NCBI GenBank assembly: GCA_900315075.1
Contig: OMXV01000001.1
Location: 158,126-222,125 of the forward strand
Origin: an uncultured Prevotellaceae bacterium
GTDB lineage: Bacteria; Bacteroidota; Bacteroidia; Bacteroidales; Bacteroidaceae
Direction: 5' to 3'
DNA: 64,000 nt
A model generated the notes under the pieces. It was not told the origin of the DNA. It saw nothing but the letters and a program-made list of their open reading frames with translations, and made no database searches. Shown here one piece after another: positions 27,329 to 36,639 of this stretch (positions are counted from its first letter, which is position 1; each line of letters begins with the position of its first letter). Position numbers and translations under genes: made by a program.

Positions 27329-29368
27329 TTACCACAAACTTAGTCTTTGTTCCTTGGGTACGAACATGGCATCGGTCTCTTTCGCACCGAAGGCATCATA
27401 CCACATATCGATATGGGGGAGTGCACCGTTCACGCGGAAGCGTCCTAAAGAGTGCGGGTCACTCTTGGTACGGCTGCGGATTTCGGCATCAGTGATGTTG
27501 TTGGCCCACACACCTGCGTATGCCAAGAAGAAACGCTGTTCAGGAGTGAATCCATCGATTTCGGGCATGGGGTTTTCTTTCATGGCATTAAGCATCGCAT
27601 AGAATGCCACTTGCAGTCCACCATGGTCAGCGAGGTTCTCCCCGAGCGTAAGTTTTCCGTTGGCGTTGAGGTCAGGGAGTACCTTGATAGCCGAGAAGAA
27701 GTCGGCATACTTCTCTGCTCTCTCGTTGAAATTACGTCCATCGGCTTCTGTCCACCAATCCTTCATATTACCATCCTTGTCGTAGTGACGTCCTTGGTCG
27801 TCGAATCCGTGTGTCATTTCATGACCTATCACCACACCGATGGCACCATAGTTGAAGGCATCGTCGGCAGTCATGTCGAAGAAAGGCACTTGCAGGATTC
27901 CTGCGGGGAAGCAGATTTCATTGGTTGTGGGATTGTAGTAAGCGTTGACTGTTTGTGGAGTCATATGCCACTCATCGCGGTCCACGGGTTTTCCTGCTTT
28001 CTGGTCGATACTCCATTTATCCCAGAAAAGCCTGCAATTGATGACATTCTCATAGAATGATTTCTGTGGGTCGATTTGTAATCCACTGAGGTCAATCCAT
28101 TTGTCGGGATAACCCACTTTTACATAGAAGGTGGATAGTTTGTCGAGAGCATTCTGTTTGGTGACATCGTCCATCCAGTCTTGCGCCTTGATGCGTTCTG
28201 CAAGTGCCACCTGCAAGTTTTTCACGAGTCCGAGCATGCGCTCCTTGGCAGCGGCGGGGAAATATTTCTCGACATAAATCTTACCCAAGGCCTGACCCAT
28301 CACGCTCTGCACCTGATTGGTGGCTCTCTTCCATCTTGGATGGTCTTCCTGACGGCCGGTCATAGTCTTGCCGAAGAAGTCGAAGCTTTCAGCCTGCACC
28401 TCATCGCTGAGCAGCGATGCACTGGAATGGATGACATCCCACTCCATGTATGATTTGAGCTGTCCGGGTGTCATATCGGCGATGATTTTATCCACGCCTT
28501 CCATGAATGATGGCTGTCCTACAACGATTTCCTTGATTTGCTCTTCGGTCATACCCTCTGCCACCATCAGTTCGGTGAGGTGGATATTTGGATATTTACG
28601 TTCAAATTCATCCATCGTCATTTTGTTGTAGTTGGCCTCCACATCGCGCAGTTCAGTGCGCGACTTGGAAATCTCGGCCACTTTTGTTTCAATGGCAAGC
28701 ACGTCGTTCATTTTCAGTGTAGCAGCCTTCTGGTTGTAGCCAAAGAAGCGGAACATGTTGACAATGTGCTTTTTGTATGCCTCACGGATGGCCGTTGTGG
28801 CAGAGTCGTTGTCTAAATAATACTCTTTCTGTCCGAGTGTCAGTCCGCCTTGATAGACATTGAGGATATTCCATCCTGCATTTTTCTCGTCAGCTCCCCA
28901 GCCGGTACTCATGGGCACACCATAGGCGAAGGCAGCATATTTCAATTGCAATTGCCGCAAAGCGTATTTGGTCTTGCATCGCTCAATTTCCTTAAGTAAT
29001 GGCATAACGGGCTTCACACCTTCATTGTTGCGCCGTGTAGAGTCCATAGCCAATTTATAGAAATCACTGAGTTTCTGCTCCACGGTACCACGGGCATAAC
29101 TATTACGCAACAGTTCGGTAAGGATACCATTGATGCGCTCGTTATTATCTTGTGCCAGTCGGTCGAAGCTGCCGAATCTGGAGTAAGCTGCCGGCAGAGG
29201 ATTGTTCTTCATCCATCCGCCACAGGCAAACTGATAAAAGTCGTCGCCAGGACGTGCTGTGCGGTCGAGATTGCTGAGGTCGAGTCCCGACTTCTGAGAG
29301 TTCTGCGCCATTGTAGGCAGTGTCATAATAGCCATCAACATGATAGACAGGATTTTTTGTAGTTTCAT
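27329..29368 (-). CDS. pepO: M13-family zinc endopeptidase (PepO/neprilysin-like)
   Basis: 679 residues, full length for bacterial M13. Signal peptide (ends near LPTMAQ), then GLDLSNLDRTARPGDDFYQFACGGWMKNNPLPA, the standard M13 start. Peptidase domain: FPAGILQVPFFD, the zinc motif HEMTH in VIGHEMTHGFDDQGRHYD (near residue 514), the third ligand in LTLGENLADHGGL, and the ending DPHSLGRFRVNGALPHIDMWYDAFG. Cleaves oligopeptides in the periplasm or at the surface. Stands alone, followed by the ABC-F gene on the same strand. Confidence 0.95.
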   Translation of the reverse strand: MKLQKILSIMLMAIMTLPTMAQNSQKSGLDLSNLDRTARPGDDFYQFACGGWMKNNPLPAAYSRFGSFDRLAQDNNERINGILTELLRNSYARGTVEQKLSDFYKLAMDSTRRNNEGVKPVMPLLKEIERCKTKYALRQLQLKYAAFAYGVPMSTGWGADEKNAGWNILNVYQGGLTLGQKEYYLDNDSATTAIREAYKKHIVNMFRFFGYNQKAATLKMNDVLAIETKVAEISKSRTELRDVEANYNKMTMDEFERKYPNIHLTELMVAEGMTEEQIKEIVVGQPSFMEGVDKIIADMTPGQLKSYMEWDVIHSSASLLSDEVQAESFDFFGKTMTGRQEDHPRWKRATNQVQSVMGQALGKIYVEKYFPAAAKERMLGLVKNLQVALAERIKAQDWMDDVTKQNALDKLSTFYVKVGYPDKWIDLSGLQIDPQKSFYENVINCRLFWDKWSIDQKAGKPVDRDEWHMTPQTVNAYYNPTTNEICFPAGILQVPFFDMTADDAFNYGAIGVVIGHEMTHGFDDQGRHYDKDGNMKDWWTEADGRNFNERAEKYADFFSAIKVLPDLNANGKLTLGENLADHGGLQVAFYAMLNAMKENPMPEIDGFTPEQRFFLAYAGVWANNITDAEIRSRTKSDPHSLGRFRVNGALPHIDMWYDAFGAKETDAMFVPKEQRLSLW

Positions 29369-29448
29369 AATGAATAGAGGTTTTTTAAAAATAGGATAAA
29401 TTGGGATGATATTGGGTTTTTATTGGGATGAATTAAGATAGAACGGGA

Positions 29449-31401
29449 TTATGGGGAGGGAAGCGCGTCTTTTTGTTCTTCGAGTTGAAGGGAGAGTGTT
29501 TCCCACTGTTCGATTTCTTCGTCGAGGACACGCTTGGTGGAAGTGTATTCCGTCACTACTTCCATGTCGGAAGCCCCCTCTGGAGTGCAGAGAATGGCAT
29601 CGAGTTCGGCAAGCCTTTTCTCCAAACTGCTAATTTTAGTCTCACTGTCTTTGACAGCCTTCTCCAACCGGCGGATACGCCTCTGCACTTCACGTCGCTC
29701 CTCATAGTTTTGCTTTCCTGCCGAGGGAGGTGCTGGCTGTTCAGTTTTTTCCTCTGTCGGCGTATTAGCAGCCATTCCCAACTGATTGAGCGAGTCGATA
29801 TTCCGTGAACGGAGGAAGTCGTAGATGCCACCAAGATGCTCTCTCACCCTACCGCCACCGAATTCATACACCTTGGTGACCAATCCGTCGAGAAACTCAC
29901 GGTCGTGTGAGACGATGATAGCAGTGCCATCGAATGCTTTGATAGCCTCCTTGAGGACATCCTTCGAGGGCATGTCAAGGTGATTGGTAGGCTCATCGAG
30001 AATGAGCAGGTTGACGGGTTGCAGCAGCAAGCGGATGATGGCCAACCTACTGCGTTCACCGCCACTAAGCACTTTTACTTTTTTCTCTGATTCCTCGCCT
30101 CCGAACATGAATGCTCCGAGGATATCATTGATACGCAGGCGTATGTCTCCCTTAGCCACATAGTCGATGGTATCGAATACGGTGAGATTCTCATCAAGGA
30201 GCTGTGCTTGATTTTGTGCGAAATAGCCGATTTGCACATTGTGACCAATTTTCAGCATACCAGTATAAGGTATCTCATTCATAATGCATTTCACGAGGGT
30301 GGATTTTCCCTCACCGTTTTTCCCCACGAAAGCCACTTTCTCTCCACGGCGGATGGTGAGCGTGACATTGTCGAAGACGGTGTGCTGTCCATAGTCCTTG
30401 CGCACATCTTCGCAGATAATGGGGAAGTCACCACTACGCAGACACGGTGGGAATTTCAGGTGCATGGCAGAATTATCCACCTCGTCGATTTCTATTGGGA
30501 CAATTTTTGCGAGTTGCTTGATACGACTCTGCACCTGCACTGCCTTGGTGGCTTTATAGCGGAAGCGCTCAATGAAATCTTTAATGTCTGCAATTTCCTT
30601 CTGCTGGTTTTCGTAGGCTCGTAGCTGCTGTTCACGACGTTCTGCCCGCAGGACGACATACTCATTGTAAGGTACACGGTAGTCCACCACCTGTCCACAC
30701 GTTATCTCAATGGTACGATTGGTGACATTATTAATAAACGCGCGGTCGTGACTGACGAGCATCACTGCACTCGACGAATTAGCAAGGAATTGCTCCAACC
30801 ATTGGATACTTTCGATGTCGAGGTGGTTGGTTGGCTCGTCGAGCAACAGAATATCAGGACTTTGCAACAGGATTTTGGCAAGTTCGATGCGCATACGCCA
30901 TCCACCGCTGAACTCCGAAGTAGGACGGTCGAGGTCATCACGAGTGAAACCTAATCCCATGAGTGTGCGATCAATTTCTGCCTCATAGTTCTCGCCTCCC
31001 ATCATCTGATAGCGGTCGTGCTCTTGGGTGAACCGTTCCACCAAGGCGGTGTATTCAGCACTGTCGTAGTCGGTGCGCTCAGCCAATTGTCGCTCCATGT
31101 TATCGAGACGCTCACGCATATCGGTACGTGAGGCGAAGGCCTTGCGAGCCTCTTCACGCACGGTGGTGTCGTCTTGCAGCACCATCACCTGTGGCAAATA
31201 ACCAATGGTGGTGTCGGTGGGTATAACCACACGTCCCGACGTGGGCCGTTGCTGCCCACAGATTATCTTGAGCAAAGTGGACTTGCCGGCACCATTCTTG
31301 CCCACCAATGCAATTCGGTCGCGGTCGTTGACCACGAAACTGGCATCATGAAACAGTGGTTTAATGCCAAACTCCACCTTTAGGGATTCAACAGAAATCA
31401 T
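29449..31401 (-). CDS. ABC-F family ribosome-associated ATPase
   Basis: About 650 residues from ATG 31401 (MISVESLKVEFG...); the longer frame to 31452 would overlap the promoter. Two ATP-binding cassettes: Walker A GKNGAGKSTLL and signature SGGWRMRIELAK with LLLDEPTNHLDIESIQWLE; then GKNGEGKSTLVK, SGGERSRLAIIRLLL and LILDEPTNHLD. An inter-domain linker (about 240-320) is rich in charged helices. The C-terminal coiled coil after 540 (RRIRRLEKAVKDSETKISSLEKRL) is Uup-like. There are no membrane spans. Translation or ribosome-rescue factor rather than transporter; no specific antibiotic-resistance subtype can be assigned. Confidence 0.93.
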   Translation of the reverse strand: MISVESLKVEFGIKPLFHDASFVVNDRDRIALVGKNGAGKSTLLKIICGQQRPTSGRVVIPTDTTIGYLPQVMVLQDDTTVREEARKAFASRTDMRERLDNMERQLAERTDYDSAEYTALVERFTQEHDRYQMMGGENYEAEIDRTLMGLGFTRDDLDRPTSEFSGGWRMRIELAKILLQSPDILLLDEPTNHLDIESIQWLEQFLANSSSAVMLVSHDRAFINNVTNRTIEITCGQVVDYRVPYNEYVVLRAERREQQLRAYENQQKEIADIKDFIERFRYKATKAVQVQSRIKQLAKIVPIEIDEVDNSAMHLKFPPCLRSGDFPIICEDVRKDYGQHTVFDNVTLTIRRGEKVAFVGKNGEGKSTLVKCIMNEIPYTGMLKIGHNVQIGYFAQNQAQLLDENLTVFDTIDYVAKGDIRLRINDILGAFMFGGEESEKKVKVLSGGERSRLAIIRLLLQPVNLLILDEPTNHLDMPSKDVLKEAIKAFDGTAIIVSHDREFLDGLVTKVYEFGGGRVREHLGGIYDFLRSRNIDSLNQLGMAANTPTEEKTEQPAPPSAGKQNYEERREVQRRIRRLEKAVKDSETKISSLEKRLAELDAILCTPEGASDMEVVTEYTSTKRVLDEEIEQWETLSLQLEEQKDALPSP

Positions 31402-31422
31402 CGTTCTTACAAATATGAACTG

Positions 31423-31453
31423 CAAATTTAGGCATTTCTGCCCACAAAACAAA
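31423..31453 (-). promoter_or_regulatory. Promoter for the ABC-F gene
   Basis: Minus-strand TAAATTTG (31423-31430) as -7 and TTTG (31450-31453) as -33, with a 19-nt spacer. The -7 box is 21 nt from the ATG at 31401, so the leader is very short. Confidence 0.6.
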
Positions 31454-31480
31454 AAAATTGGTGTTTATTAACAATATTAG

Positions 31481-31596
31481 GGTGTGAGGTTATGAGGTTA
31501 TAAGGTTATGAGGTTGTGAGGTTATAAGGTTATGAGGTTGTGAGGTTGTGAGGTTATGAGGTTGTGAGGTTATGAGGTTGTGAGGTTATGAGGTTG
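31481..31596. repeat. Octamer minisatellite AGGTTATG/AGGTTGTG
   Basis: About 14 units of 8 bp, alternating AGGTTATG, AGGTTGTG and AGGTTATA. A second array of the same unit lies at 33790-33962, so the two arrays bracket the M28 peptidase gene pair. The rest of the gap (31402-31729) holds promoters and no gene. Confidence 0.9.
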
Positions 31597-31694
31597 CCCT
31601 CATAACCAGGCAGTAACTAATTTCATTATAGAAAAAAGGGAGGCATTATAAAAAATCATCATAAATATGGATTGTGAGATTGAGATGTTTGTCG

Positions 31695-31702
31695 TAATTT
31701 TG
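31695..31702 (+). promoter_or_regulatory. -7 promoter box for the M28 peptidase operon
   Basis: TAATTTTG 28 nt before the chosen ATG at 31730. No well-spaced TTTG -33 box. Confidence 0.5.
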
Positions 31703-31729
31703 CACCCGAAATCATATAATTCAAGATTG

Positions 31730-32998
31730 ATGAAAATAAAATATATCATATTATTCCTGGCTTTAGCACTTGTTTTGCAGGTACACGCCCAAAGGCAGGA
31801 TGACATGAGACAAGCGGTGGAATACTTAGCTTCGCAGGAACTTGGTGGCAGATACCCTGCCACAGCCGGTGACACACTTGCCTCTGAATATATAACCAGC
31901 AAACTTCGCACTCTAAAACTCAAGCCAATTGTCAAGGGTAAGAAGAAAACAGGTTTTTACCACAACTTCAGCTATGGCAAGACAGAGACAAGGACCACCC
32001 ATAACATCATCGCAGTCCTACCAGGCAAAGATAAACATCTCAAGCATGAATACATTGTTGTGAGTTCTCACTACGACCATCTTGGCTTGGGCGGCCAAGG
32101 TTCTGGTTCACGTCGCCCTGACACTATAGCGGTACACCCTGGTGCCGACGACAATGCCAGTGGTGATGCCGTGGTACTTGAACTGGCAAAGCATTTTAAG
32201 AAGGTAGGTTCACCTCGAAGTATCATCTTCGCGTTCTTTGGTGCAGAGGAACAAGGCCTTATTGGTTCCAAACATTTTGTGGAATGGATGAAACATGATG
32301 ATGCACAGCGAATCAACCTCCCTGCCAACATAAAGAATATTGTGGCCAATGTGAATCTGGATATGGTGGGGCGTATGCGTAACGACGCCATGAGTGTTTC
32401 AGGTACAGGAACTAGTTCTGCGTTCAAGGCTATAGTAGAAAGTATAGCCGAACAGAAAAATCTAAAAGTCACCTGTATTGCTGACGGTTATGGTCCGAGC
32501 GACCATGCATCATTTGTGGCAGCCGACATTCCCGTTCTCTACCTCACCACCGGTGGGCACATGGAATATCACACCCCTGCCGATGTCCCTTCAACCTTGA
32601 ATTATGATGGTATGCAGCAAACCCTTGAGTACACCGAGGAGCTGATAGCCCAACTCGCAGCCATGCCCAACACACCTGATTATATCAATGTGCCAAGCAG
32701 TAGCAATCACAGTCATGCCAAGTTCAAAGTAACGTTAGGACTTATGCCTGATGTGATGGGTGCAAGCGATACACCTGGTCTACGTGCCGATATTGTAGTT
32801 GCAGGCAAACCTGCACACACAGCGGGTATCAGGAGCGGCGACATCATTCAGGAAATAGACGGTAAGCCCGTCAAGGATATCGAAGAATACATGCAACGCT
32901 TGTCGGAACTCAAGGCAGGAACCACTATTCCTGTGAAAGTTCTTCGCGGCGAAGAAACCATATTGTTTGAAGTTCATTTAAACCCTGCTGAGAAATGA
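31730..32998 (+). CDS. M28-family zinc aminopeptidase with PDZ domain
   Basis: 422 residues from ATG 31730 (MKIKYIILFLALALV, signal peptide ending near VHAQ); the longer frame to 31667 runs through the promoter. M28 zinc ligands and catalytic residues: IVVSSHYDHLG, HPGADDNASGDAVVLELA, FAFFGAEEQGLIGSKHFV, NLDMVGRM and YLTTGGHMEYHTPAD. A C-terminal PDZ domain (about 330-422) has GLRADIVVAGKPAHTAGIRSGDIIQEIDG. It removes N-terminal residues from peptides in the periplasm. Its stop overlaps the next gene by 4 nt. Confidence 0.92.
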   Translation: MKIKYIILFLALALVLQVHAQRQDDMRQAVEYLASQELGGRYPATAGDTLASEYITSKLRTLKLKPIVKGKKKTGFYHNFSYGKTETRTTHNIIAVLPGKDKHLKHEYIVVSSHYDHLGLGGQGSGSRRPDTIAVHPGADDNASGDAVVLELAKHFKKVGSPRSIIFAFFGAEEQGLIGSKHFVEWMKHDDAQRINLPANIKNIVANVNLDMVGRMRNDAMSVSGTGTSSAFKAIVESIAEQKNLKVTCIADGYGPSDHASFVAADIPVLYLTTGGHMEYHTPADVPSTLNYDGMQQTLEYTEELIAQLAAMPNTPDYINVPSSSNHSHAKFKVTLGLMPDVMGASDTPGLRADIVVAGKPAHTAGIRSGDIIQEIDGKPVKDIEEYMQRLSELKAGTTIPVKVLRGEETILFEVHLNPAEK

Positions 32999-33786
32999 AA
33001 AAAAGTTTGTTTTGGATATTAGCCATTGTCATCACATTGGCATTGAGTATATTCCAGCGTATGACTGGGCCCACCTACCCCAAGAAAGTTGCCATTGAAC
33101 TTAATGGACAGAATTACAAGGTAAAACTACCCAGAAGTGGTGTGCAGCACGACGAAATAGTGAAGCTCAAAGGTGTTCCATCGGATACGAAGGCGCAGAT
33201 ACATTACCGCTGTTATCCGACCTCAGATGAATACACCACTGTGGATTTCGAACTGAAAGACAATGAATTACAGGCAGCATTGCCAGTGCAACCTATCGCA
33301 GGGAAGCTGCAATATTACATCACTGTTGATGGAAAAGACTATCAGGCCGATGAACCAATTGTGATACGTTTCCGCAATGATGTCCCTGCCGGTATTCTTA
33401 TACCCCACATTTTGTTTATGTTTGCTGCGATGTTGTTTGCCATTTATACTTTATTGTTGGTTATTACTCACAAAAAATACAGTAAGTGGTTGAAAATCAC
33501 CGTGGGAACCTTGTTTATTGGTGGTTTTATCTTTGGTCCTCTCGTACAGCACTTCGCATTCGGACCGTGGTGGACAGGTTTTCCCCTCGGAACAGACCTT
33601 ACCGACAATAAGACACTCTTATCTTTCTTATTCTTTCTTGCAGCCCTTGCCACTCTGAAGTGGAAGTACAACAAGTGGGTTGTAGCTTTGGCTGTTCTAT
33701 TCATGATTGTTATCTTTAGTATTCCCCACAGCTCCTATGGGTCGGAATATGACTATTCAACCCAACAATTGAGTACAGAGAAATAG
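32995..33786 (+). CDS. Conserved-looking multi-pass membrane protein, function unknown
   Basis: 263 residues starting in an ATGA overlap with the M28 peptidase, so translation is probably coupled. One N-terminal span (FWILAIVITLALSIF) is followed by a beta-rich extracytoplasmic domain (about 25-130; KKVAIELNGQNYKVKLPRSG...GKLQYYITVDGKDYQ), like a small Ig/FN3-type fold. Four more spans follow: GILIPHILFMFAAMLFAIYT, ITVGTLFIGGFIFGP, LLSFLFFLAALATL and WVVALAVLFMIVIFS. A WWTGFPLGTDLTDNK motif between spans looks conserved. It could be a peptide or lipid carrier or an envelope sensor; nothing decides. Confidence 0.75.
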   Translation: MKKSLFWILAIVITLALSIFQRMTGPTYPKKVAIELNGQNYKVKLPRSGVQHDEIVKLKGVPSDTKAQIHYRCYPTSDEYTTVDFELKDNELQAALPVQPIAGKLQYYITVDGKDYQADEPIVIRFRNDVPAGILIPHILFMFAAMLFAIYTLLLVITHKKYSKWLKITVGTLFIGGFIFGPLVQHFAFGPWWTGFPLGTDLTDNKTLLSFLFFLAALATLKWKYNKWVVALAVLFMIVIFSIPHSSYGSEYDYSTQQLSTEK

Positions 33787-33789
33787 ATG

Positions 33790-33962
33790 AGGGTGTGAGG
33801 TTATGAGGTTATGAGGTTATGAGGTTGTGAGGTTATAAGGTTATGAGGTTATAAGGTTGTGAGGTTATGAGGTTATGAGGTTATGAGGTTATAAGGTTGT
33901 GAGGTTATGAGGTTATGAAGTTGTGAGGTTATGAAGTTGTGAGGTTGTAAGGTTATGAGGTG
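33790..33962. repeat. Octamer minisatellite AGGTTATG, second array
   Basis: About 21 units of 8 bp, the same word as 31481-31596, directly after the M28 operon. A further 65 bp to the next gene is AT-rich with no gene. Confidence 0.9.
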
Positions 33963-34027
33963 GTAGACTCTGATAGTCAACATTTTTACATTTATCAAAT
34001 ATATATAATCAAATCGTTTTGTAATTT

Positions 34028-34516
34028 ATGAAAATCAAGAAATTTATGACTCTGATGGTTGCAGCCGTAGCCATCGTATTAGGTGTTTGTTCATGTGGTA
34101 ATGACGATGATGAGCCAGAAGTAGCTGTAGCCGCCCAGGTTATAGGTTCTTATACTGGTCAAGAGATTATCACTGTGATGGGAGATGAATCGTCTAATGG
34201 CACCGCCACATACGAGTTTTCCAAATCCTCAGATACATCTATTGATATGACAGTTCCTGAATCAGGATCTGGAGCCATGGCAATCCCTTCATTTACAGTG
34301 AAGAACATTCTACTGGCTAAGGGTGACAATGCTATTATCGGAAAACTCGCCTCATATAGCGGCACTGTAATTAATTCCAAAGGCGACGAGAAAGCATATA
34401 CTTTGAGTGATGTAACCGTCGTATTCAACGGTAAGACAGTGGTTGTGACGTTTTCTTTGAAATATGGCAACATGCCATTTGCCATGGTAACCAATTTTAC
34501 AGGAACAAAGAAGTAA
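34028..34516 (+). CDS. Calycin-like domain lipoprotein
   Basis: 162 residues. Signal sequence with lipobox GVCSC followed by GNDDDEPE, the acidic stretch (lipoprotein export signal) that directs Bacteroidetes lipoproteins to the cell surface. The body is a beta-barrel-like domain (VIGSYTGQEIITVMG to FAMVTNFTGTKK) resembling the calycin-like family of Bacteroidales. The stop codon directly abuts the start of a TonB receptor gene. In Porphyromonas and Prevotella a surface lipoprotein (HmuY) precedes a haem receptor (HmuR); this protein has the same position but is shorter than HmuY and not clearly homologous. Confidence 0.75.
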   Translation: MKIKKFMTLMVAAVAIVLGVCSCGNDDDEPEVAVAAQVIGSYTGQEIITVMGDESSNGTATYEFSKSSDTSIDMTVPESGSGAMAIPSFTVKNILLAKGDNAIIGKLASYSGTVINSKGDEKAYTLSDVTVVFNGKTVVVTFSLKYGNMPFAMVTNFTGTKK

Positions 34517-36565
34517 ATGGTGAGGGTGTATCTGATGAGCAGATTTTCACTTTTTCTTTTAGCCAGCATAGCACTGTCTATGCTGGCCATTGGGATTTCT
34601 GCTCAGACGATATCTCCCACTTCTGCCACAAACAACAAGAAATCCGACAAAGATTCCTTAGAACTTGACCAAGTTGTTGTAACAGCATCACACTCGCCAA
34701 AGGCTCTTTTGGATGCGCCTGTGGTCACACGCCTTATCACACGCCATGACATCAAAGTTGCTGATGCAACTAATATTCAGGACATGCTTACTCAAGAGAT
34801 TCCCGGACTGGAGTTTGGCCTTGCCATGAGTCAGGAGACATCTCTCATCATGAGCGGCTTTGGAGGCAACGCCGTCCTCTTTCTTGTCGATGGTGAGCGT
34901 ATGGCTGGAGAGACAATGGACAACGTTGACTACAACCGAATGAGTCTGGACAATGTAGGGCGTATAGAGATTGTGAAAGGTGCCTCATCTGCACTCTATG
35001 GTTCGAATGCCGTGGGTGGTGTGGTCAATATCATCAGCCGTGAGAACGACGAACCTTGGACAGCGAATGTGAATTCACGTTACAACACTTTCGGACATGA
35101 ATGGCGCAATGGCGCGAGTTTCTCATTCAATACTACGAAATGGAACTCTCAGACGAGTTTCCAGCATACAAAAATCGACCCTGTCAATCTGCCTAAGGCA
35201 CACACTTCCGAGGAGATTGCCATAGAACTGATGAAGAAGGCACAGGGTTTGCCTTATGATGAGTCTGTATTGGAAGACAATTCCGACATAAGCCGACTCT
35301 ATGGTCAGAAGACCTACAACGTGAAGGAGCGGCTGACATGGCATGCCACAGACCGACTGACACTTGTCGGGCGAGGTTCCTATTTCTTCCGCACAAGCGA
35401 ACGCGACACCTACGACTATCATTTCAATGGTTACAGCGCCGGACTGAAGAGCAGGTACGACTGGAACTACGACCGTCATTTCGAACTGTCATACGCATTC
35501 GACGAGTACGACAAGGCCAATTTCATGCCCAATGGCACCCGCACCCACGACCACGACTACAGCAATCAGCAGCACGTGATACATGCGCTATTCTACAATT
35601 CGTTTGGCAGGAACAGTCTTCTCGTAGGTGCTGACTACATGCATGACTATCTCACGACCTATCAATTTATCGACAATGCCAGCCATTCACAAAACAATTT
35701 CGACGGCTATGCACAGTTTGACTGGAACATTACAGAAAAACTGAACATTATGGGCAGCATCCGATACGATTATTTCTCAGCCTCAGCGCAAAAGGCCCTC
35801 ACCGAACGTATTGCAGTAGTGTATAAAGAACCCTGGATGACCTTTCGCGCAAACTATGCAAGCGGATTCCGTGCTCCTACATTGAAGGAGATGTATATGC
35901 ACTTCGACATGGGTAACATGGGATATATGATTATTGGAAATCCCGACCTAAAACCAGAGAAGAGTAATAACTTCAACGTTGCTTTCGAGCGAACAAACCG
36001 CATTAGAAATAGTGGTTTTTGGGACGGACGCTATAATTTCACGCTCATGGGCTACTGCAACATTTTCGACAGGCGTATCACCACCATCGGCAGCACATAC
36101 GAGGGTAAGGAAAGCGCACTTTATTGGAATGAAGAAGGGATAACGGTCTGGGGTGTGGACTTCTGCATGGGACATATCTGGGATTGCGGGGTGTCGCTGA
36201 GAATAAACTATTCATGGATGCATGAAACAGGCAATGTGTATTTCTCGCAGTTCACCCAGCCCCGTTCGCATTCCATGACATGGCGAATAGGCTATGACCA
36301 TCGTTTTTCACGTCATTATGCCCTTGACGCCGCACTTTCCGGGCGTAGTCTTGGCAAGCCCCAATCAGGCCGTACAGATGTCGACCAAGGGTACACCATC
36401 TGGAAATTGATGCTTCAACATCACATCTGGCGCGGCATCAACCTCAATACAGCCATTGACAACCTCTTCAATTACAAGCCCAAGTCATATTACTATTGTT
36501 CCCCACTGACAACAGGGACATCCTTCAGCATAGGCCTGTCAATTGATTTGGATAAATGTATATAA
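34517..36565 (+). CDS. TonB-dependent receptor, haem/HmuR-like
   Basis: 682 residues (ATG 34535 is an alternative start). Signal peptide to GISAQ, then TonB-box-like LELDQVVVTASHSPKALLDAPV. Plug: NIQDMLTQEIPGLEFG, FGGNAVLFLVDGERM, GRIEIVKGASSALYGSNAVGGVVNI. The barrel has an FRAP box (SGFRAPTLKEMY) and an NPDL box (GNPDLKPEKS) with a histidine between them (MYMHFDM), the arrangement of haem/haemoglobin receptors. Ends GTSFSIGLSIDLD. Co-transcribed with the upstream lipoprotein. No hmuS or haem ABC transporter follows, so the haem assignment rests on these boxes and the neighbour. Confidence 0.85.
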   Translation: MVRVYLMSRFSLFLLASIALSMLAIGISAQTISPTSATNNKKSDKDSLELDQVVVTASHSPKALLDAPVVTRLITRHDIKVADATNIQDMLTQEIPGLEFGLAMSQETSLIMSGFGGNAVLFLVDGERMAGETMDNVDYNRMSLDNVGRIEIVKGASSALYGSNAVGGVVNIISRENDEPWTANVNSRYNTFGHEWRNGASFSFNTTKWNSQTSFQHTKIDPVNLPKAHTSEEIAIELMKKAQGLPYDESVLEDNSDISRLYGQKTYNVKERLTWHATDRLTLVGRGSYFFRTSERDTYDYHFNGYSAGLKSRYDWNYDRHFELSYAFDEYDKANFMPNGTRTHDHDYSNQQHVIHALFYNSFGRNSLLVGADYMHDYLTTYQFIDNASHSQNNFDGYAQFDWNITEKLNIMGSIRYDYFSASAQKALTERIAVVYKEPWMTFRANYASGFRAPTLKEMYMHFDMGNMGYMIIGNPDLKPEKSNNFNVAFERTNRIRNSGFWDGRYNFTLMGYCNIFDRRITTIGSTYEGKESALYWNEEGITVWGVDFCMGHIWDCGVSLRINYSWMHETGNVYFSQFTQPRSHSMTWRIGYDHRFSRHYALDAALSGRSLGKPQSGRTDVDQGYTIWKLMLQHHIWRGINLNTAIDNLFNYKPKSYYYCSPLTTGTSFSIGLSIDLDKCI

Positions 36566-36585
36566 GTGTGCTTTTTTGATTTAAA

Positions 36586-36632
36586 TAGGTAGTCAAAATT
36601 ATCTGTAACTATCATCTAATTTTGACTACCTA
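36586..36632. mobile_element. 47-bp palindromic element, probable bidirectional terminator
   Basis: TAGGTAGTCAAAATTA (36586-36601) is repeated exactly in inverse at 36617-36632, with a 15-nt centre. It lies between two convergent genes. The same arms and centre, with a 137-bp insert, occur at 61888-62072. This suggests a mobile repeat rather than only a terminator. Confidence 0.8.
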
Positions 36633-36639
36633 CTTGTTT

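Noticed and set aside
31481-31596. Regular octamer array, considered as CRISPR
   Set aside because: Units are 8 bp with no spacers and there are no cas genes; it is a minisatellite.
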